A DNA stretch of 64,000 nt from Jilunia laotingensis (GTDB lineage Bacteria; Bacteroidota; Bacteroidia; Bacteroidales; Bacteroidaceae): contig NZ_JACRTF010000001.1 in the NCBI RefSeq assembly GCF_014385165.1, forward strand, positions 1,550,001 to 1,614,000, written 5' to 3'. The translations under genes and the position numbers were made by a program. The notes beneath the pieces were generated by a model that was not told the DNA's origin, did not search any database, and saw nothing but the letters and a program-made list of their open reading frames with translations. Shown here in pieces: positions 1 to 9,678 of this stretch. Each line of letters begins with the position of its first letter. Position 1 is the first letter of the stretch.

Positions 1-1
1 C

Positions 2-388
2 GGTGAATGGCAAACTTACACTTCCGAAATTGAGTTGAGAGAAGGATTTAATACGATCCATTTAGCACCTACCACCGTACGTACCCCATATGATGTGGAT
101 TACATCGAATTGCAACCGGCCGGTTCGTCTGCACTTGGAACGATCTTGTCCGATTGGCAACGGTTCTCTGTCTATCCTAATCCTTGTTCGGATTTTGCAT
201 ATTTTAAAACGACAGCCGATTGGGTAGGAGTAATTTCAATAAGGGATATGCAAGGAAAATTGCTTTATTCGTTTAACTATCCCAATCAGAATAAATTAGA
301 GGTAAACGGACTTTCCAACGGGGTTTATATGGTGTCTTTCGATGACGGGAAAGACCATAACACCACTAAGTTGGTTGTTTATAAATAA
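2..388 (+). CDS. C-terminal part of a secreted protein with carbohydrate-binding-like end and sorting-domain tail (5' end outside window)
   Basis: The reading frame is open from the first bases of the window, so the gene begins upstream; the internal TTG at 35 is not a real start. The first 40 or so visible residues (GEWQTY..., then a segment ending DYIEL) resemble the last strands of a CBM6/CBM35-type carbohydrate-binding beta-sandwich. From about nucleotide 165 a tail begins with YPNPCSD and ends LSNGVYMVSFDDG...KLVVYK, the pattern of a Por-type (type A) C-terminal sorting domain. It is probably a cell-surface or secreted glycan-active enzyme, but the catalytic part is not visible. It ends in TAA and is followed by a hairpin shared with the convergent restriction gene. 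Confidence 0.7.
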   Translation, partial: GEWQTYTSEIELREGFNTIHLAPTTVRTPYDVDYIELQPAGSSALGTILSDWQRFSVYPNPCSDFAYFKTTADWVGVISIRDMQGKLLYSFNYPNQNKLEVNGLSNGVYMVSFDDGKDHNTTKLVVYK

Positions 389-465
389 TCAGCTGGACGA
401 TAAGGTAATAGTAGCTAATATAATATTTTTTTGAGGATAAGGATTGTTTTGCAGGTTATGTTTAT

Positions 466-510
466 GCAGGAGAACCTATTATTAAAAGACTAAATAATAG
501 GTTCTTCTGC
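466..510. terminator. Bidirectional terminator-like hairpin between convergent genes
   Basis: Arms 466-483 and 493-510 are complementary over 18 bp with one G.U-type mismatch and a 9-base loop. It lies just downstream of the stop at 388 and 5 bases from the end of the minus-strand endonuclease gene, so it could end transcription from both sides. No long T tract follows on the plus strand. Confidence 0.6.
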
Positions 511-514
511 TATA

Positions 515-1849
515 TTATGATCTATACAGTAGGCTATGCATTTGGCTCTTACTATCCAATATATGTGAAAATTCTTCAATCCATTGATTAGTAGGTTCAT
601 CAATGGGTGCAATATCTCTTCTTTTCAAACATATTGTTTCAACCAAAGCAATTAACCATATCTTACCTACTTCATTATAGTCTAAACTATGTTGTTCTAT
701 TTGGCTGAAGACCCAAGTCTTGAAATCAACAATGTGAATTTTTACATTATGAGTCATTTCGAGTTCTTCTACTCTGGTTATGATCTCTTCTTTCAAGTTT
801 GGAGTAGCATCTGTAACAAAACCGACATTCTCTGCAATAGGATGAAAATTTAATTTCTCATGTAATTCTTCTAGTTCATCTCTAAGATATGCCTTCCCAA
901 ATTTAGCGTCCCATGATTCAATGATATCATTCCCATTGTTCGAATAACTTAATTCTATATCACCAATATTCCCATGTTTTTTATTTGCTGATCGCATTTG
1001 AGATAATGGAACTAAATATCCTGCAAGACATTTCTTAGTATTTAAAGCCTGAAACAACGAGTGCATAGCTATCTCAAGGATTCGTGCAGAGTATGTTGAA
1101 TCATTGATGAAATCGCAAATAACTTTAAATATATCCTCAAAAGTTGGATTAGACAACAAATATTTCTCTGTCTTTTGTAAAAGGCAATCGGCAATTCTTT
1201 TAAACGATTCTGATTTTTTTATTAACTGTGTTATTAAAAATCTTAAGCCGGCCTCTGCATCTAGTTCTCCATTTTCCATCAAATCAACTAAAGTCAACCA
1301 CTCCTCTCTTCCTCCCTTAATTGCAGCTTTATAAAGTTTTGAATATGGATAGTTTTCAGCCAATGAGCGAGTCATCATAAAGCCGTCTGCATTTAAACGT
1401 AAAAGTTCATATTTACGTAATACAGGGGTGATGAAATTTTTATCCAATACTCTCATTGCAATTCCTTCACTCCAAGAAAAACTTCCGCTTTGAGTGCTTC
1501 CTTTATGTAACCGAATGGATTGTTGAGGACTTAAAGATTTTATAGTTAATTGTAAGACAGACAGTCCGACAATAGCTCTACCGACTTCACTTGTCACAGA
1601 ATTGACCAATTTCTCCAAAACATTCTTATGCTCTTGACATAAGACATCATGATTAATATTTGGAATATAACATTCTTTTATTAAATGTTCCAAATATCCA
1701 TGTTCTAACTGGCTCTTTACATATTGAGAACGCCTTTTAGCCTCGATGGACAACTTGCCTTCGTCGTATTGATGTACAGACCCATCACTGTCGTATAAAA
1801 TACTTTTGCCTTGAAGGATCACCAAATATGGTTCGTTTATTTCATTCAT
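515..1849 (-). CDS. Probable type II restriction endonuclease partner of the adjacent C5 methyltransferase
   Basis: The 444-residue protein is translationally coupled to the methyltransferase: its ATG overlaps the methyltransferase stop (ATGA at 1846-1849). In many type II systems this place is taken by the cognate nuclease. The chain has no signal peptide or membrane segment and looks like a cytosolic alpha/beta protein. A candidate PD-(D/E)XK centre is visible as GDIEL at residues 296-300 followed by ESWDAKFG at 311-318, so Asp297 and the D-A-K would be the metal-binding and catalytic residues. I do not recognise the exact nuclease family, and the recognition sequence cannot be read from the gene. 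The assignment rests on position plus this motif. Base composition is AT-rich, as is common for transferred restriction systems. Confidence 0.65.
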   Translation of the reverse strand: MNEINEPYLVILQGKSILYDSDGSVHQYDEGKLSIEAKRRSQYVKSQLEHGYLEHLIKECYIPNINHDVLCQEHKNVLEKLVNSVTSEVGRAIVGLSVLQLTIKSLSPQQSIRLHKGSTQSGSFSWSEGIAMRVLDKNFITPVLRKYELLRLNADGFMMTRSLAENYPYSKLYKAAIKGGREEWLTLVDLMENGELDAEAGLRFLITQLIKKSESFKRIADCLLQKTEKYLLSNPTFEDIFKVICDFINDSTYSARILEIAMHSLFQALNTKKCLAGYLVPLSQMRSANKKHGNIGDIELSYSNNGNDIIESWDAKFGKAYLRDELEELHEKLNFHPIAENVGFVTDATPNLKEEIITRVEELEMTHNVKIHIVDFKTWVFSQIEQHSLDYNEVGKIWLIALVETICLKRRDIAPIDEPTNQWIEEFSHILDSKSQMHSLLYRS

Positions 1850-3771
1850 AATGATTTATTTAATTGTATGCTTAGAGGGTTTAAAGTCGGAAATCTGTAT
1901 GGAATAAGATAATAATCCTCTTTTATTTCCGGATTTGTTTTCGTGTTTCTTATTTCAAAACCAATGTTCTTTAACTCTCTAAAAAACAAAAGTAGTTCAT
2001 TTTTCTCAATATGAAAGTATTGTGTGAAAAAATCGATGGGTTCAATTTTACCAATGGGAGTATCTTCATATAGCATTGAAATAATCTTCCACATACTTTT
2101 ATTTTGTGTAGGCTTCTTGTGAAAAATTATATTGTAGTCTATTTCATTCTTATATTGATAATATCCTGCAAATTGTACCAGATCTACTTTTATATTATGT
2201 TCTGACAAAGAGTCCTCAAAAGCTTTCCACAGGGCTGTGTAATCCTTTAAGATATATGAATTTGAAGTTAATTCAATCTTTTTTACTTTTTTGAAAAGTG
2301 TGTCATTCCTTTGAGAATAAATATTTATTTCAATTTTTGGTGTACGAGATTGAGTCTTATTACGCAAATTAATTCTCCAAATTTCTTCCTCTAATTCGAT
2401 CTTAATTGTGTATTCTCCGTTCCTGTCAACTTTTACCCATTCAAAATTATCTTTTAAATCGGCCGAATATTGTATATGCTTTTCTATTGAGGTCGTTTCT
2501 ACATCAATAGTCGTTATTGCCTCCTTTGCCTTGATAAGGTAAGCATTGGTCTTTTCGCGTTTTAACTTTCTAAAAGATAATGTATCAGAGTCATTTAAAT
2601 ATTTTAAATCGAAAGGTAATTCTATATCAAAAACTTGATTTAAAAGTGCTAAACCCAAAATTCTTGCAAATTGCGGAGGAACCGAATTGCCAATTTGTTT
2701 TTGCCCAATTGCATAATTTCCGACAAATTCATAATCGTCTGGGAAAGTTTGTAACCTTTTCAGTTCACTAATTGTAAACCGTCGATTGCACCAATGGAAG
2801 GGACCTGTATATTGTCCCCCTGAAGCTTTCAGTGTTCTTATAGGAGTGGTTGGATCTGCCTTATATAAGAAATCAGAGAATTTAGATCTCCACGCAAATA
2901 TAGGGTTGGGATGTCCCATCTTTTCAGTAAAAAAACTATAATTCAAACCAGGGGGAATTTCTTTTAGTAGATGTCCAAACTTTCCTCCTAGCTGACTTGC
3001 TTTTTCTTCTATAGTTAGACCTTCTAAAGCATTAGCGGCATTAAAAAATGGTATATCCTTTGAATCAGGTCCATGGGTTGGTTTGGGTAGTTTGAAATAC
3101 TTATCTTTCAATCCCACGATTATTAGTCTTTCACGATGTTGCGGTACTCCATAATCGGCCGTATCCAATACGCGATATGACAATTTATATCCAACTTCTT
3201 TAAAAGCTTGTACGATTTGTTTGATCGCATCTCCTCCTTGAGCCCCTAAAAGTCCATATACATTTTCAAATAAAAAGCCTCGAGGCTGAAGCTCTTTTAA
3301 TATTCTGACATATTCTTGAAACAGTGTTCCTCTATCGTCATTTATTCCTCTTACACCAGCAACTCGTCTTCCTGCAGATGAGAAAGATTGGCAAGGCGGC
3401 CCTCCTATAATAAAATCAATTTTAATATTTTGATTCGGTGAATAATCTCGGATATTCGCACAATTAATTTTTGTATTGCAATAATACTTTCCTTTGCCCT
3501 GATTTAATAGAGCGGTTTGAACAAATTTTTGTTCAATCTCAACGCTTTCGATTATATTAAAACCAACATCTTCAAATCCGATATCCAGTCCTCCTGCACC
3601 GGAAAACAAACTTAATGTATTAATTTTTATTCCTTTCGTGCGGCTCCAATTCCGAACATGATAACCGAATTCATCGGGTGTTAAAAAATCCCTATTTGCA
3701 AATTTCTGACACAACAAGCTATAACTATTTCTTTCCTCTAATTCAAACAATCTTAATTGCTTTTCTTTCAT
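1846..3771 (-). CDS. DNA (cytosine-5-)-methyltransferase, type II restriction-modification
   Basis: This enzyme transfers a methyl group from S-adenosylmethionine to C5 of cytosine in DNA and would protect the host from the adjacent nuclease. All main C5-methyltransferase blocks are seen in order: motif I LFSGAGGLDIGFE (about residues 55-67), motif IV GGPPCQSF with catalytic Cys127, motif VI ENV at 169-171, motif VIII QHRERLIIVG, and motif X QIGNSVPPQFARILG near 362-376. At 641 residues it is much longer than a typical 320-420-residue enzyme. About 50 residues precede motif I, and some 260 residues of unrecognised sequence follow motif X. A CAAAATTA box at 3801-3808 reads on the minus strand as a TAnnTTTG -7 element, but no clear -33 is seen. 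Confidence 0.93.
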   Translation of the reverse strand: MKEKQLRLFELEERNSYSLLCQKFANRDFLTPDEFGYHVRNWSRTKGIKINTLSLFSGAGGLDIGFEDVGFNIIESVEIEQKFVQTALLNQGKGKYYCNTKINCANIRDYSPNQNIKIDFIIGGPPCQSFSSAGRRVAGVRGINDDRGTLFQEYVRILKELQPRGFLFENVYGLLGAQGGDAIKQIVQAFKEVGYKLSYRVLDTADYGVPQHRERLIIVGLKDKYFKLPKPTHGPDSKDIPFFNAANALEGLTIEEKASQLGGKFGHLLKEIPPGLNYSFFTEKMGHPNPIFAWRSKFSDFLYKADPTTPIRTLKASGGQYTGPFHWCNRRFTISELKRLQTFPDDYEFVGNYAIGQKQIGNSVPPQFARILGLALLNQVFDIELPFDLKYLNDSDTLSFRKLKREKTNAYLIKAKEAITTIDVETTSIEKHIQYSADLKDNFEWVKVDRNGEYTIKIELEEEIWRINLRNKTQSRTPKIEINIYSQRNDTLFKKVKKIELTSNSYILKDYTALWKAFEDSLSEHNIKVDLVQFAGYYQYKNEIDYNIIFHKKPTQNKSMWKIISMLYEDTPIGKIEPIDFFTQYFHIEKNELLLFFRELKNIGFEIRNTKTNPEIKEDYYLIPYRFPTLNPLSIQLNKSL

Positions 3772-3885
3772 TCTTTACCTGTTTTTCTTCTAATCAGGCA
3801 CAAAATTAATATTTATATCCTGAAACCTTTTATTAATGAGTGTTTTAAAAAACTTGTCAACTAGCTTGCAATCTTCTGCCATTTT

Positions 3886-4527
3886 TTATTTCAAAAACTC
3901 TTCTACTTTTTTGAAGAATAGTGATAGATGGTGTCCGTCTATAAATCCATGATGGATGGTCATGGCAATAGGCATCACCAGCTTTCCTTCTCTTATTACA
4001 GCTTTTCCGGCATTCATCAACGGATAATTGCTACCGTGGCGATGTTCCTGCGTGCATGTTAGCGAAGTGAAATAGAGATCGGGAGTGGCACTTAACAGAA
4101 CGACATCTAACAGTTCATTTTTTCCAGTTTGTTCTGCGGTATAAGGTTCGCCTTCCGGATCAATAGCATCGATTACCGCTTTGGCTTCCGTATAGAAAGT
4201 GTCGAAGTCTTCCTTCCAAGGGATACGCACGGTGAAGAAGCGTCCGTTTTCTTTTACTTTGATCGGAGTGAGTATGTCTATCGTATCGAAATATACCACT
4301 CTGTATTCCCAATCGATGCGGAAACGGAATTCAGGTATTTCATTGACTGCACGCAACACCGCATAGAGATAGTGTAAAAAGAATGATTGACCCGAAGCTT
4401 TTGCACGCTCCTTTGCTCCTCCGCACTCCACTTCCGAAGTGATGGAAATGGTTGGGTTCTGGAAATTCAGAAAGAACTCATAATTGCTCTTTCTTTCCCA
4501 GGTATTCATGTCAATAATATGTTTCAT
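3886..4527 (-). CDS. CatA-like (chloramphenicol acetyltransferase-type) O-acetyltransferase
   Basis: The 213-residue length and the C-terminal motif [15 protein letters not shown] (the HHxxxDG block of the CAT family, in which the second His is the catalytic base) identify a trimeric CAT-fold acetyl-CoA O-acetyltransferase. The N-terminal [10 protein letters not shown] segment is also typical. Whether chloramphenicol is the substrate cannot be decided; chromosomal CatA-like genes of Bacteroidales often lie in housekeeping surroundings and need not confer resistance. The start ATG overlaps the lgt stop by 4 bases (4524-4527), so the two genes are translationally coupled at the end of the ychF-panE-lgt run. 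Nothing suggests a mobile resistance cassette. Confidence 0.85.
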   Translation of the reverse strand: MKHIIDMNTWERKSNYEFFLNFQNPTISITSEVECGGAKERAKASGQSFFLHYLYAVLRAVNEIPEFRFRIDWEYRVVYFDTIDILTPIKVKENGRFFTVRIPWKEDFDTFYTEAKAVIDAIDPEGEPYTAEQTGKNELLDVVLLSATPDLYFTSLTCTQEHRHGSNYPLMNAGKAVIREGKLVMPIAMTIHHGFIDGHHLSLFFKKVEEFLK

Positions 4528-5357
4528 TTTCTAAATTTTTTAGTATCGTAAAAACACATGAAGTAAACACCGATTATGATGAACGGGATGCTTAACCACT
4601 GCCCCATATTGAAATTCATACTGTTTTCAAAGTCTACTTGATTCTCTTTCAGGAATTCTACAAAGAAGCGGAATACGAAGATTGCAGTCAAGCAAAGCCC
4701 GAAAAAGAAACCGTGGTGCAGCTTCTTGCTGTAATTTTTGTAAAGGTACATCATGACTAGGAAAAGTAAGAAGTAAGCTATTGCTTCATATAGCTGTGCC
4801 GGATGGCGGGGAATCATATCCACGCGCTCGAAAACAAATCCCCATGGCATATCGGTTGGCTTGCCAATGATCTCCGAATTCATCAAGTTGGCGAGACGGA
4901 TGCAACAAGCGGTGATAGGCGTAGCAACGGCTATCATATCCACAACTTCCATATAATGCATCTTTGTTTTGCGGCAATAGAGCCACAGGGCGATCATGAG
5001 TCCCAGTGTACCACCGTGGCTGGCAAGTCCTTCGTATCCTGTAAACTTCCACCCTCCGGTGGGCAGAAATTTGATGGGTAGGATCATTTCCAAAGGATGC
5101 GATAGGAAATATTCCGGTTGATAAAACAGGCAGTGACCTAACCTGGCTCCGATCAGAATGCCGAAGAAACAATAGAAGAACAGAGGTTCAAACTTCTTTT
5201 CTGATATCTTTTTATCACGGTACTGATAATGGACGATCACGTAAGCCAAGAAGATTCCGACAGCCCACAACAGCCCGTAATAGCGAATAGGAAATCCGAA
5301 GAGACTGAACAGTTCGGGATTGGGATTCCAGTTGATAGATAATAAGAAGGTGTTCAT
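4524..5357 (-). CDS. lgt: Prolipoprotein diacylglyceryl transferase
   Basis: Lgt moves a diacylglyceryl group from phosphatidylglycerol to the lipobox cysteine of prolipoproteins in the inner membrane, the first step of lipoprotein maturation. The 277-residue protein has about seven hydrophobic segments. It shows family blocks such as [41 protein letters not shown] (the R-x-x-N signature region) and RHPAQLYEA. The window encodes many lipoproteins that would be its substrates (SusD, GH89, fimbrial subunits, immunity-like proteins). It starts 11 bases after panE ends and overlaps the next gene by 4 bases, so it is probably part of one transcript with ychF and panE. Confidence 0.95.
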   Translation of the reverse strand: MNTFLLSINWNPNPELFSLFGFPIRYYGLLWAVGIFLAYVIVHYQYRDKKISEKKFEPLFFYCFFGILIGARLGHCLFYQPEYFLSHPLEMILPIKFLPTGGWKFTGYEGLASHGGTLGLMIALWLYCRKTKMHYMEVVDMIAVATPITACCIRLANLMNSEIIGKPTDMPWGFVFERVDMIPRHPAQLYEAIAYFLLFLVMMYLYKNYSKKLHHGFFFGLCLTAIFVFRFFVEFLKENQVDFENSMNFNMGQWLSIPFIIIGVYFMCFYDTKKFRK

Positions 5358-5368
5358 AACTATTGAGT

Positions 5369-6289
5369 TTAATTAGTGCTTTTGTTCTTGAATTTTTTGG
5401 CGGCTTTCCGGTAAGTCGGGACATCCAGCCCTTGTTCTTCAGCGGCTCTTATTACGTCGAAAAGCAAGCCTTGTACTTCCGATTCGTGTCCTTTCTCGAT
5501 GTCTTTTTGCATGGAGGAGGTGCCTTGCGGATCGATCTTATCGACTACTTTGAGATTATAACTTACCGGGTCTTCGGGGAACTCGATACCTAATCTTTTT
5601 CCTAATGCAGCGCTTTCCGTAGAAAGCTTGATAAAGGTATCGCGTACTTTTCCCGGTTTTTGGACTTCTCCCATAGGAACGTCATAATATGCCCCGGTGA
5701 CTGCCATTGCCGAAATAAACGACCATTTGATGAATGTATCCCGTTTGATGTCCGGTGAAAGGTTGACTTTGATTCCGCTTTCGATGAGATCTTTGTTTAC
5801 GGCTTCTAACAATCCGGATGTTACTTCCGTCCCTTCGCGTAAGCCGTAAACCAGCCGGAAGATATTTCCCGATTGTGTGACTTCACCGGGCGCGGACACG
5901 AAGCTGACGATATAAATGCATCCATCCAGAACCGTCACTTCCGGAATGAGCTGCTGTATGCGGGCACCTGTTCCGTAAACGTTGAGTATGGGGATAACGA
6001 TCGTTTTATCGTGAGAGGCACGTTTTATAAGATCTATGACAGATGCTACCGAGTATCCTTTTACGCAAACGAAGATGACATCCGCTTTCCCGCGGAATTC
6101 CTCTGCCGAACGTGCTTTGACGGGGATGGTATGTTCTCCTTTCAGTCCCGATTTCAGCTTCAGACCATTGGTTTGCATTGCCTGCAAATGTTCTCCGCGA
6201 GCAATGCAGGTAACATCATTCCCGTTCAATGCCAGGAAAGCTGCAATGCTTCCTCCCACTCCTCCGGTTCCTGCTATGAGATACTTCAT
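5369..6289 (-). CDS. panE: Ketopantoate reductase (2-dehydropantoate 2-reductase)
   Basis: The enzyme reduces 2-dehydropantoate to pantoate with NADPH in the pantothenate/coenzyme A pathway. The N-terminus [20 protein letters not shown] is a Rossmann GxGxxG nucleotide-binding motif. The C-terminal half carries the ApbA/PanE helical block with [20 protein letters not shown] and a late [15 protein letters not shown] segment containing the usual S-M-x-x-D. At 306 residues it has family length. The gap to ychF upstream is 33 bases and to lgt downstream 11. ApbA/PanE-family members sometimes have other 2-oxoacid substrates, so the exact substrate is inferred. Confidence 0.87.
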   Translation of the reverse strand: MKYLIAGTGGVGGSIAAFLALNGNDVTCIARGEHLQAMQTNGLKLKSGLKGEHTIPVKARSAEEFRGKADVIFVCVKGYSVASVIDLIKRASHDKTIVIPILNVYGTGARIQQLIPEVTVLDGCIYIVSFVSAPGEVTQSGNIFRLVYGLREGTEVTSGLLEAVNKDLIESGIKVNLSPDIKRDTFIKWSFISAMAVTGAYYDVPMGEVQKPGKVRDTFIKLSTESAALGKRLGIEFPEDPVSYNLKVVDKIDPQGTSSMQKDIEKGHESEVQGLLFDVIRAAEEQGLDVPTYRKAAKKFKNKSTN

Positions 6290-6322
6290 CTGTCTTTTTG
6301 AGTTACATGTTTGTCTTTAGAG

Positions 6323-7426
6323 TTATACATTGAAACGGAAATGCATAATGTCTCCGTCTTGGACGACATATTCTTTTCCTTCCACTCCCAATTTTCCAGC
6401 TTCGCGCACGGCAGCTTCAGAACCGTATTGGATGAAATCATCGTATTTGATTACTTCGGCACGGATAAATCCTTTTTCAAAATCAGTGTGGATAACGCTT
6501 GCACATTGAGGAGCTTTCCAGCCTTTGTGGTACGTCCAGGCTTTTACTTCCATTTCACCGGCTGTAATGAATGTTTCCAAATTCAACAGTTTATAGGCGG
6601 ATTTGATGAGGCGTGAAACTCCCGATTCCTCCAGACCAACTTCCTGTAAGAACATCTGGCGGTCTTCGTAAGTTTCCAGTTCTGCGATATCAGCTTCGGT
6701 TTTGGCGGCAACCACCAGTATTTCGGCATTCTCGTCTTTGACAGCTTCACGAACCATTTCTACATAGTTGTTGCCGCTGACGGCACTTGCTTCATCCACG
6801 TTGCAAACGTACATTACCGGTTTGGATGTCAAAAGGAAAAGCTCTTTGGCTATTTTCTGGTCATCTTTCGTTTCGAAAGTGACGGTACGTGCCGACTTGC
6901 CCTGTTCGAGGGCTTCTTTGTAGCGGATCAGTACATCGTAAGCCTGTTTGGCAGCTTTGTCGCCACCTGTCTGCGCTTGCTTTTGTACCTTTTGTATACG
7001 GCTTTCTATTGTTTCCAGGTCTTTCAGCTGAAGTTCATAATCAATGATTTCCTTGTCGCGAACCGGGTTGATACTTCCGTCCACGTGTGTCACGTTGTCA
7101 TCGTCAAAGCAACGCAATACATGAATGATCGCATCAGTTTCACGGATATTAGCGAGAAACTTATTTCCTAATCCTTCTCCTTTGCTGGCACCTTTCACCA
7201 ATCCGGCGATATCTACAATCTCTACCGTAGTGGGGACGATACGTCCCGGATGAACCAGTTCTGCCAGTTTATTCAAGCGTTCATCGGGTACAGTGATAAC
7301 GCCTACATTCGGTTCTATTGTACAAAAAGGGAAGTTTGCTGCCTGCGCTTTAGCGTTTGACAAACAGTTGAAAAGTGTCGACTTACCTACGTTAGGTAAT
7401 CCGACAATACCACATTGTAATGCCAT
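6323..7426 (-). CDS. ychF: Redox-regulated ATPase/GTPase YchF (OLA1 family)
   Basis: YchF is a conserved Obg-family P-loop NTPase that prefers ATP, binds ribosomes and is linked to stress and oxidative responses. The sequence opens with [20 protein letters not shown] (P loop); [20 protein letters not shown] is the G3 region, and a C-terminal TGS-like domain ends [13 protein letters not shown]. At 367 residues it is full length. It seems to head the minus-strand run ychF-panE-lgt-catA-like. A CAAAGATA box at 7534-7541 reads on the minus strand as TATCTTTG, a good Bacteroidetes -7 element, which would give a leader of roughly 100 bases; no matching -33 is obvious. Confidence 0.96.
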   Translation of the reverse strand: MALQCGIVGLPNVGKSTLFNCLSNAKAQAANFPFCTIEPNVGVITVPDERLNKLAELVHPGRIVPTTVEIVDIAGLVKGASKGEGLGNKFLANIRETDAIIHVLRCFDDDNVTHVDGSINPVRDKEIIDYELQLKDLETIESRIQKVQKQAQTGGDKAAKQAYDVLIRYKEALEQGKSARTVTFETKDDQKIAKELFLLTSKPVMYVCNVDEASAVSGNNYVEMVREAVKDENAEILVVAAKTEADIAELETYEDRQMFLQEVGLEESGVSRLIKSAYKLLNLETFITAGEMEVKAWTYHKGWKAPQCASVIHTDFEKGFIRAEVIKYDDFIQYGSEAAVREAGKLGVEGKEYVVQDGDIMHFRFNV

Positions 7427-7876
7427 TAATCTATTTCGTTATTTATTTTCAATATTTGCAGAACTTGTTTCTATTTTCATTTTCCGGATTTTAATCCGCT
7501 TATTTTGAACATAGACAGGTTCTTAAAACGGTACAAAGATAACTATTCTTTTTTTTATTTCCCGACACCTGTGTACCATTATATAGAGATAGACCGTTTT
7601 TTGAGTAGTTTAACCATTTCTTCGGTAGGAATATAGTATCAGTACTTCCCTCTACTCTTTTAGATATGCAGCCTAAATGGATCTTTGTGAAATTTCATCT
7701 GGTGTGTAAGATCAAACTTTATCCTTTGAATAAGATTGAAAATAATATTCTATTTATAATTATGATTTATCGATAAATGATATAAAAAATAAGCAATTAA
7801 TAGTAAAGGTGGATTTTATTTGCTTTCTTTGTAAGTGATAAATGTATATTAATTCATTAATTTAAAATTGTTGTCT
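7427..7876. other. Divergent intergenic region, no gene
   Basis: This AT-rich stretch separates ychF (-) from the secreted repeat protein (+). It holds the candidate ychF -7 box at 7534-7541 and a perfect 14-bp palindrome ATTTATCGATAAAT at 7765-7778, about 100 bases before the plus-strand gene. No convincing -33/-7 pair for the plus-strand gene and no small ORF with a ribosome-binding context was found. Confidence 0.5.
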
Positions 7877-9349
7877 ATGAAGAATTTTACACTATTATTA
7901 TTAGGTGCATTCTTGTTTTCAGGTGTTGCCTCAGCTCAGCAAAGATTTGCCAGAACGGACTCTAAAGTTGAGAAATTACAAACGAAGTCTGTATTTGCCA
8001 AGGATCGAAAATCCATTACTGATGCTAAAAAATTTCCTTTAACACGGAGTGAGAATGCTATTCTGAAGCCTCAGGTTGAGGCTATGTATATATATGATGA
8101 GGGAGAATGGCTTCCCTTTGAGGACTTACATTACAAATATGATTTAAAAGGAAATATAACTGAAATCTTTTTTGATGATGGTGAATCGCAGCATAAGACT
8201 GTCATCACATATAATGAAAATGACAACGTTTTAACTGAGATGAGCCTCGTTTCTGAAGACAAGGGGAAAACTTGGTTGAATGAGGAGAAGAAGGAATATG
8301 AATATGACGATCTCGTTCCGGATTTTAAAAAACGATCTACCATGTATTCTTGGCAAGATGGTAAGTGGGAAATTGGATATTCCAATATATTCAATATAAC
8401 CAGAAATGAAAAAGGGTATGTGACGAGAATGGCTATTCAATCTTATTATCAGGGAGCTTATGAGGAAGTGGAGGTAATTGAGGTTGTTTATGAAAATGGA
8501 GAACTTCCTGCAAAGACGTGGAAACATTTTATGCTAGGCTATAATGATGAAAATGAGTTGGTCATGTCTGAAGTTGCACGGTATGATAATATAAAATGGG
8601 AAAATAGTGACGGGCAAATACTATCTCATGATGAGAATGACTTTTTGGTTGGAAACAATCGCATAAAGGAAGCAAAAGTTTATGATGAAGGGGTAGAAAC
8701 CGCGAAGCTTAAGGTCGTGTATACAAATAAAAGGGATTTTGAAAGTATCATGTCTTCTGTTGCCGGTCCTGATAAAATCAAACATATTCTCAAAGATACG
8801 GATGAAAATGGAAGTTATAAAGAACAGATATTAGAATCGTATGATGAGAATGGAGATGGAATTATGGAAGAATATGTTTCTACAAATGAAGTGACTTGTG
8901 ATAGCCATGGCAATATTGTTCTGTTCAATGTTTTTGAAGAAATGGAAGGTGAATCCGAACAAGTGGGTGGATTGAAATCAGATTATAAATACGGTGATAA
9001 TGATGAGATCCTTGAAATTATCAACTATACATGGAACTACGATGAACAGAAGTTTGATCCAACTGAAAAAATAGTTCCAAGGGATTATATTGATGTGACG
9101 CAACAAACCGGAATTACTGCACAAAAGCAGCAAGGTCTAAAATACTCCATAGAGAACGGCCGGTTGTTGTTCTCCATGAATGGAGCTAATCATTATACTA
9201 TATATAATGTAAGTGGTATGCGTATAATTAATGAGAATATGGCAAACGAAAGTGAGTCTATATCTATATCCGATCTACCGGGTGGACTTTATCTATTGGT
9301 TATAGAAGGAAGTGAAGGGGTTACTAAGATTAAATTCATGAAGAGATAA
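7877..9349 (+). CDS. Secreted repeat protein with C-terminal sorting-like domain
   Basis: I chose ATG 7877 over the TTG at 7868 because it starts a clean signal peptide (MKNFTLLLLGAFLFSGVASA, cut before QQR). The 490-residue protein is acidic and contains repeated short strands such as YDEGEW, YKYDLKGNITEI, YNENDNVL, YEYDD, YDENGDGIMEE and YKYGDNDEILEI. These resemble the YD/RHS-like beta-hairpin repeats found in many Bacteroidetes exported proteins, and the W-rich tags are shared with the 55066-56997 paralogue. The last 70 residues (YSIENGRLLFSM..., then YNVSGMRI and LPGGLYLLVIEG, ending KFMKR) form a Por-type C-terminal sorting-like domain. Function is unknown; an exported or surface binding role is inferred. 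A terminator follows. Confidence 0.8.
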   Translation: MKNFTLLLLGAFLFSGVASAQQRFARTDSKVEKLQTKSVFAKDRKSITDAKKFPLTRSENAILKPQVEAMYIYDEGEWLPFEDLHYKYDLKGNITEIFFDDGESQHKTVITYNENDNVLTEMSLVSEDKGKTWLNEEKKEYEYDDLVPDFKKRSTMYSWQDGKWEIGYSNIFNITRNEKGYVTRMAIQSYYQGAYEEVEVIEVVYENGELPAKTWKHFMLGYNDENELVMSEVARYDNIKWENSDGQILSHDENDFLVGNNRIKEAKVYDEGVETAKLKVVYTNKRDFESIMSSVAGPDKIKHILKDTDENGSYKEQILESYDENGDGIMEEYVSTNEVTCDSHGNIVLFNVFEEMEGESEQVGGLKSDYKYGDNDEILEIINYTWNYDEQKFDPTEKIVPRDYIDVTQQTGITAQKQQGLKYSIENGRLLFSMNGANHYTIYNVSGMRIINENMANESESISISDLPGGLYLLVIEGSEGVTKIKFMKR

Positions 9350-9410
9350 ATCGTGAATATATGAGTATGATATTCATATTCTGAAAAAGGAATGTTTGAA
9401 TATAGATAAA

Positions 9411-9452
9411 AAATTACCCATGTTACAGATTGAATTGTAATATGGGTAATTT
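9411..9452. terminator. 11-bp inverted repeat downstream of the secreted repeat protein
   Basis: Arms 9411-9421 and 9442-9452 are perfect complements (AAATTACCCAT / ATGGGTAATTT) around a 20-base loop. There is no T run directly after it, so it is more likely part of a double terminator with the next hairpin. Confidence 0.45.
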
Positions 9453-9457
9453 CGTTG

Positions 9458-9492
9458 AAAGGGGAGTTTTAATACATCCCCTTTTCGTTTTT
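9458..9492 (+). terminator. Rho-independent terminator
   Basis: Arms AAAGGGGA (9458-9465) and TCCCCTTT (9477-9484) are followed by TTCGTTTTT. It ends the 7877-9349 gene and separates it from the sigma factor gene. Confidence 0.7.
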
Positions 9493-9678
9493 AGGAAACT
9501 TTTCAGGCAGTTATATTTCAAAATCGGGATAAAATGAATTGAATTAAATCCATTTGTCATATCATCCTCTTAATTCATTCTACTTTTTGGCTTAAATCAG
9601 CAAGATCGAAAGGAATGTTTGTTTATCTCAACTATTTTTACGAATATTGCAGCCACATCGTGTATTGAGGAACTTGTT
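9493..9678. other. Upstream region of the ECF sigma gene
   Basis: Together with the two hairpins above this completes the 329 bases between 9350 and 9678. An open frame extends upstream from 9679 to a TTG at 9619, but the homology with sigma factors begins at 9679. GAGGAAC at 9667-9673 can serve as ribosome-binding site. No canonical -33/-7 pair was found. Confidence 0.4.

Noticed and set aside
3886..4527. Acquired chloramphenicol resistance gene
   Set aside because: The CAT motif is intact, but the gene is translationally coupled to lgt in a housekeeping run without mobile-element signs, so resistance cannot be claimed.
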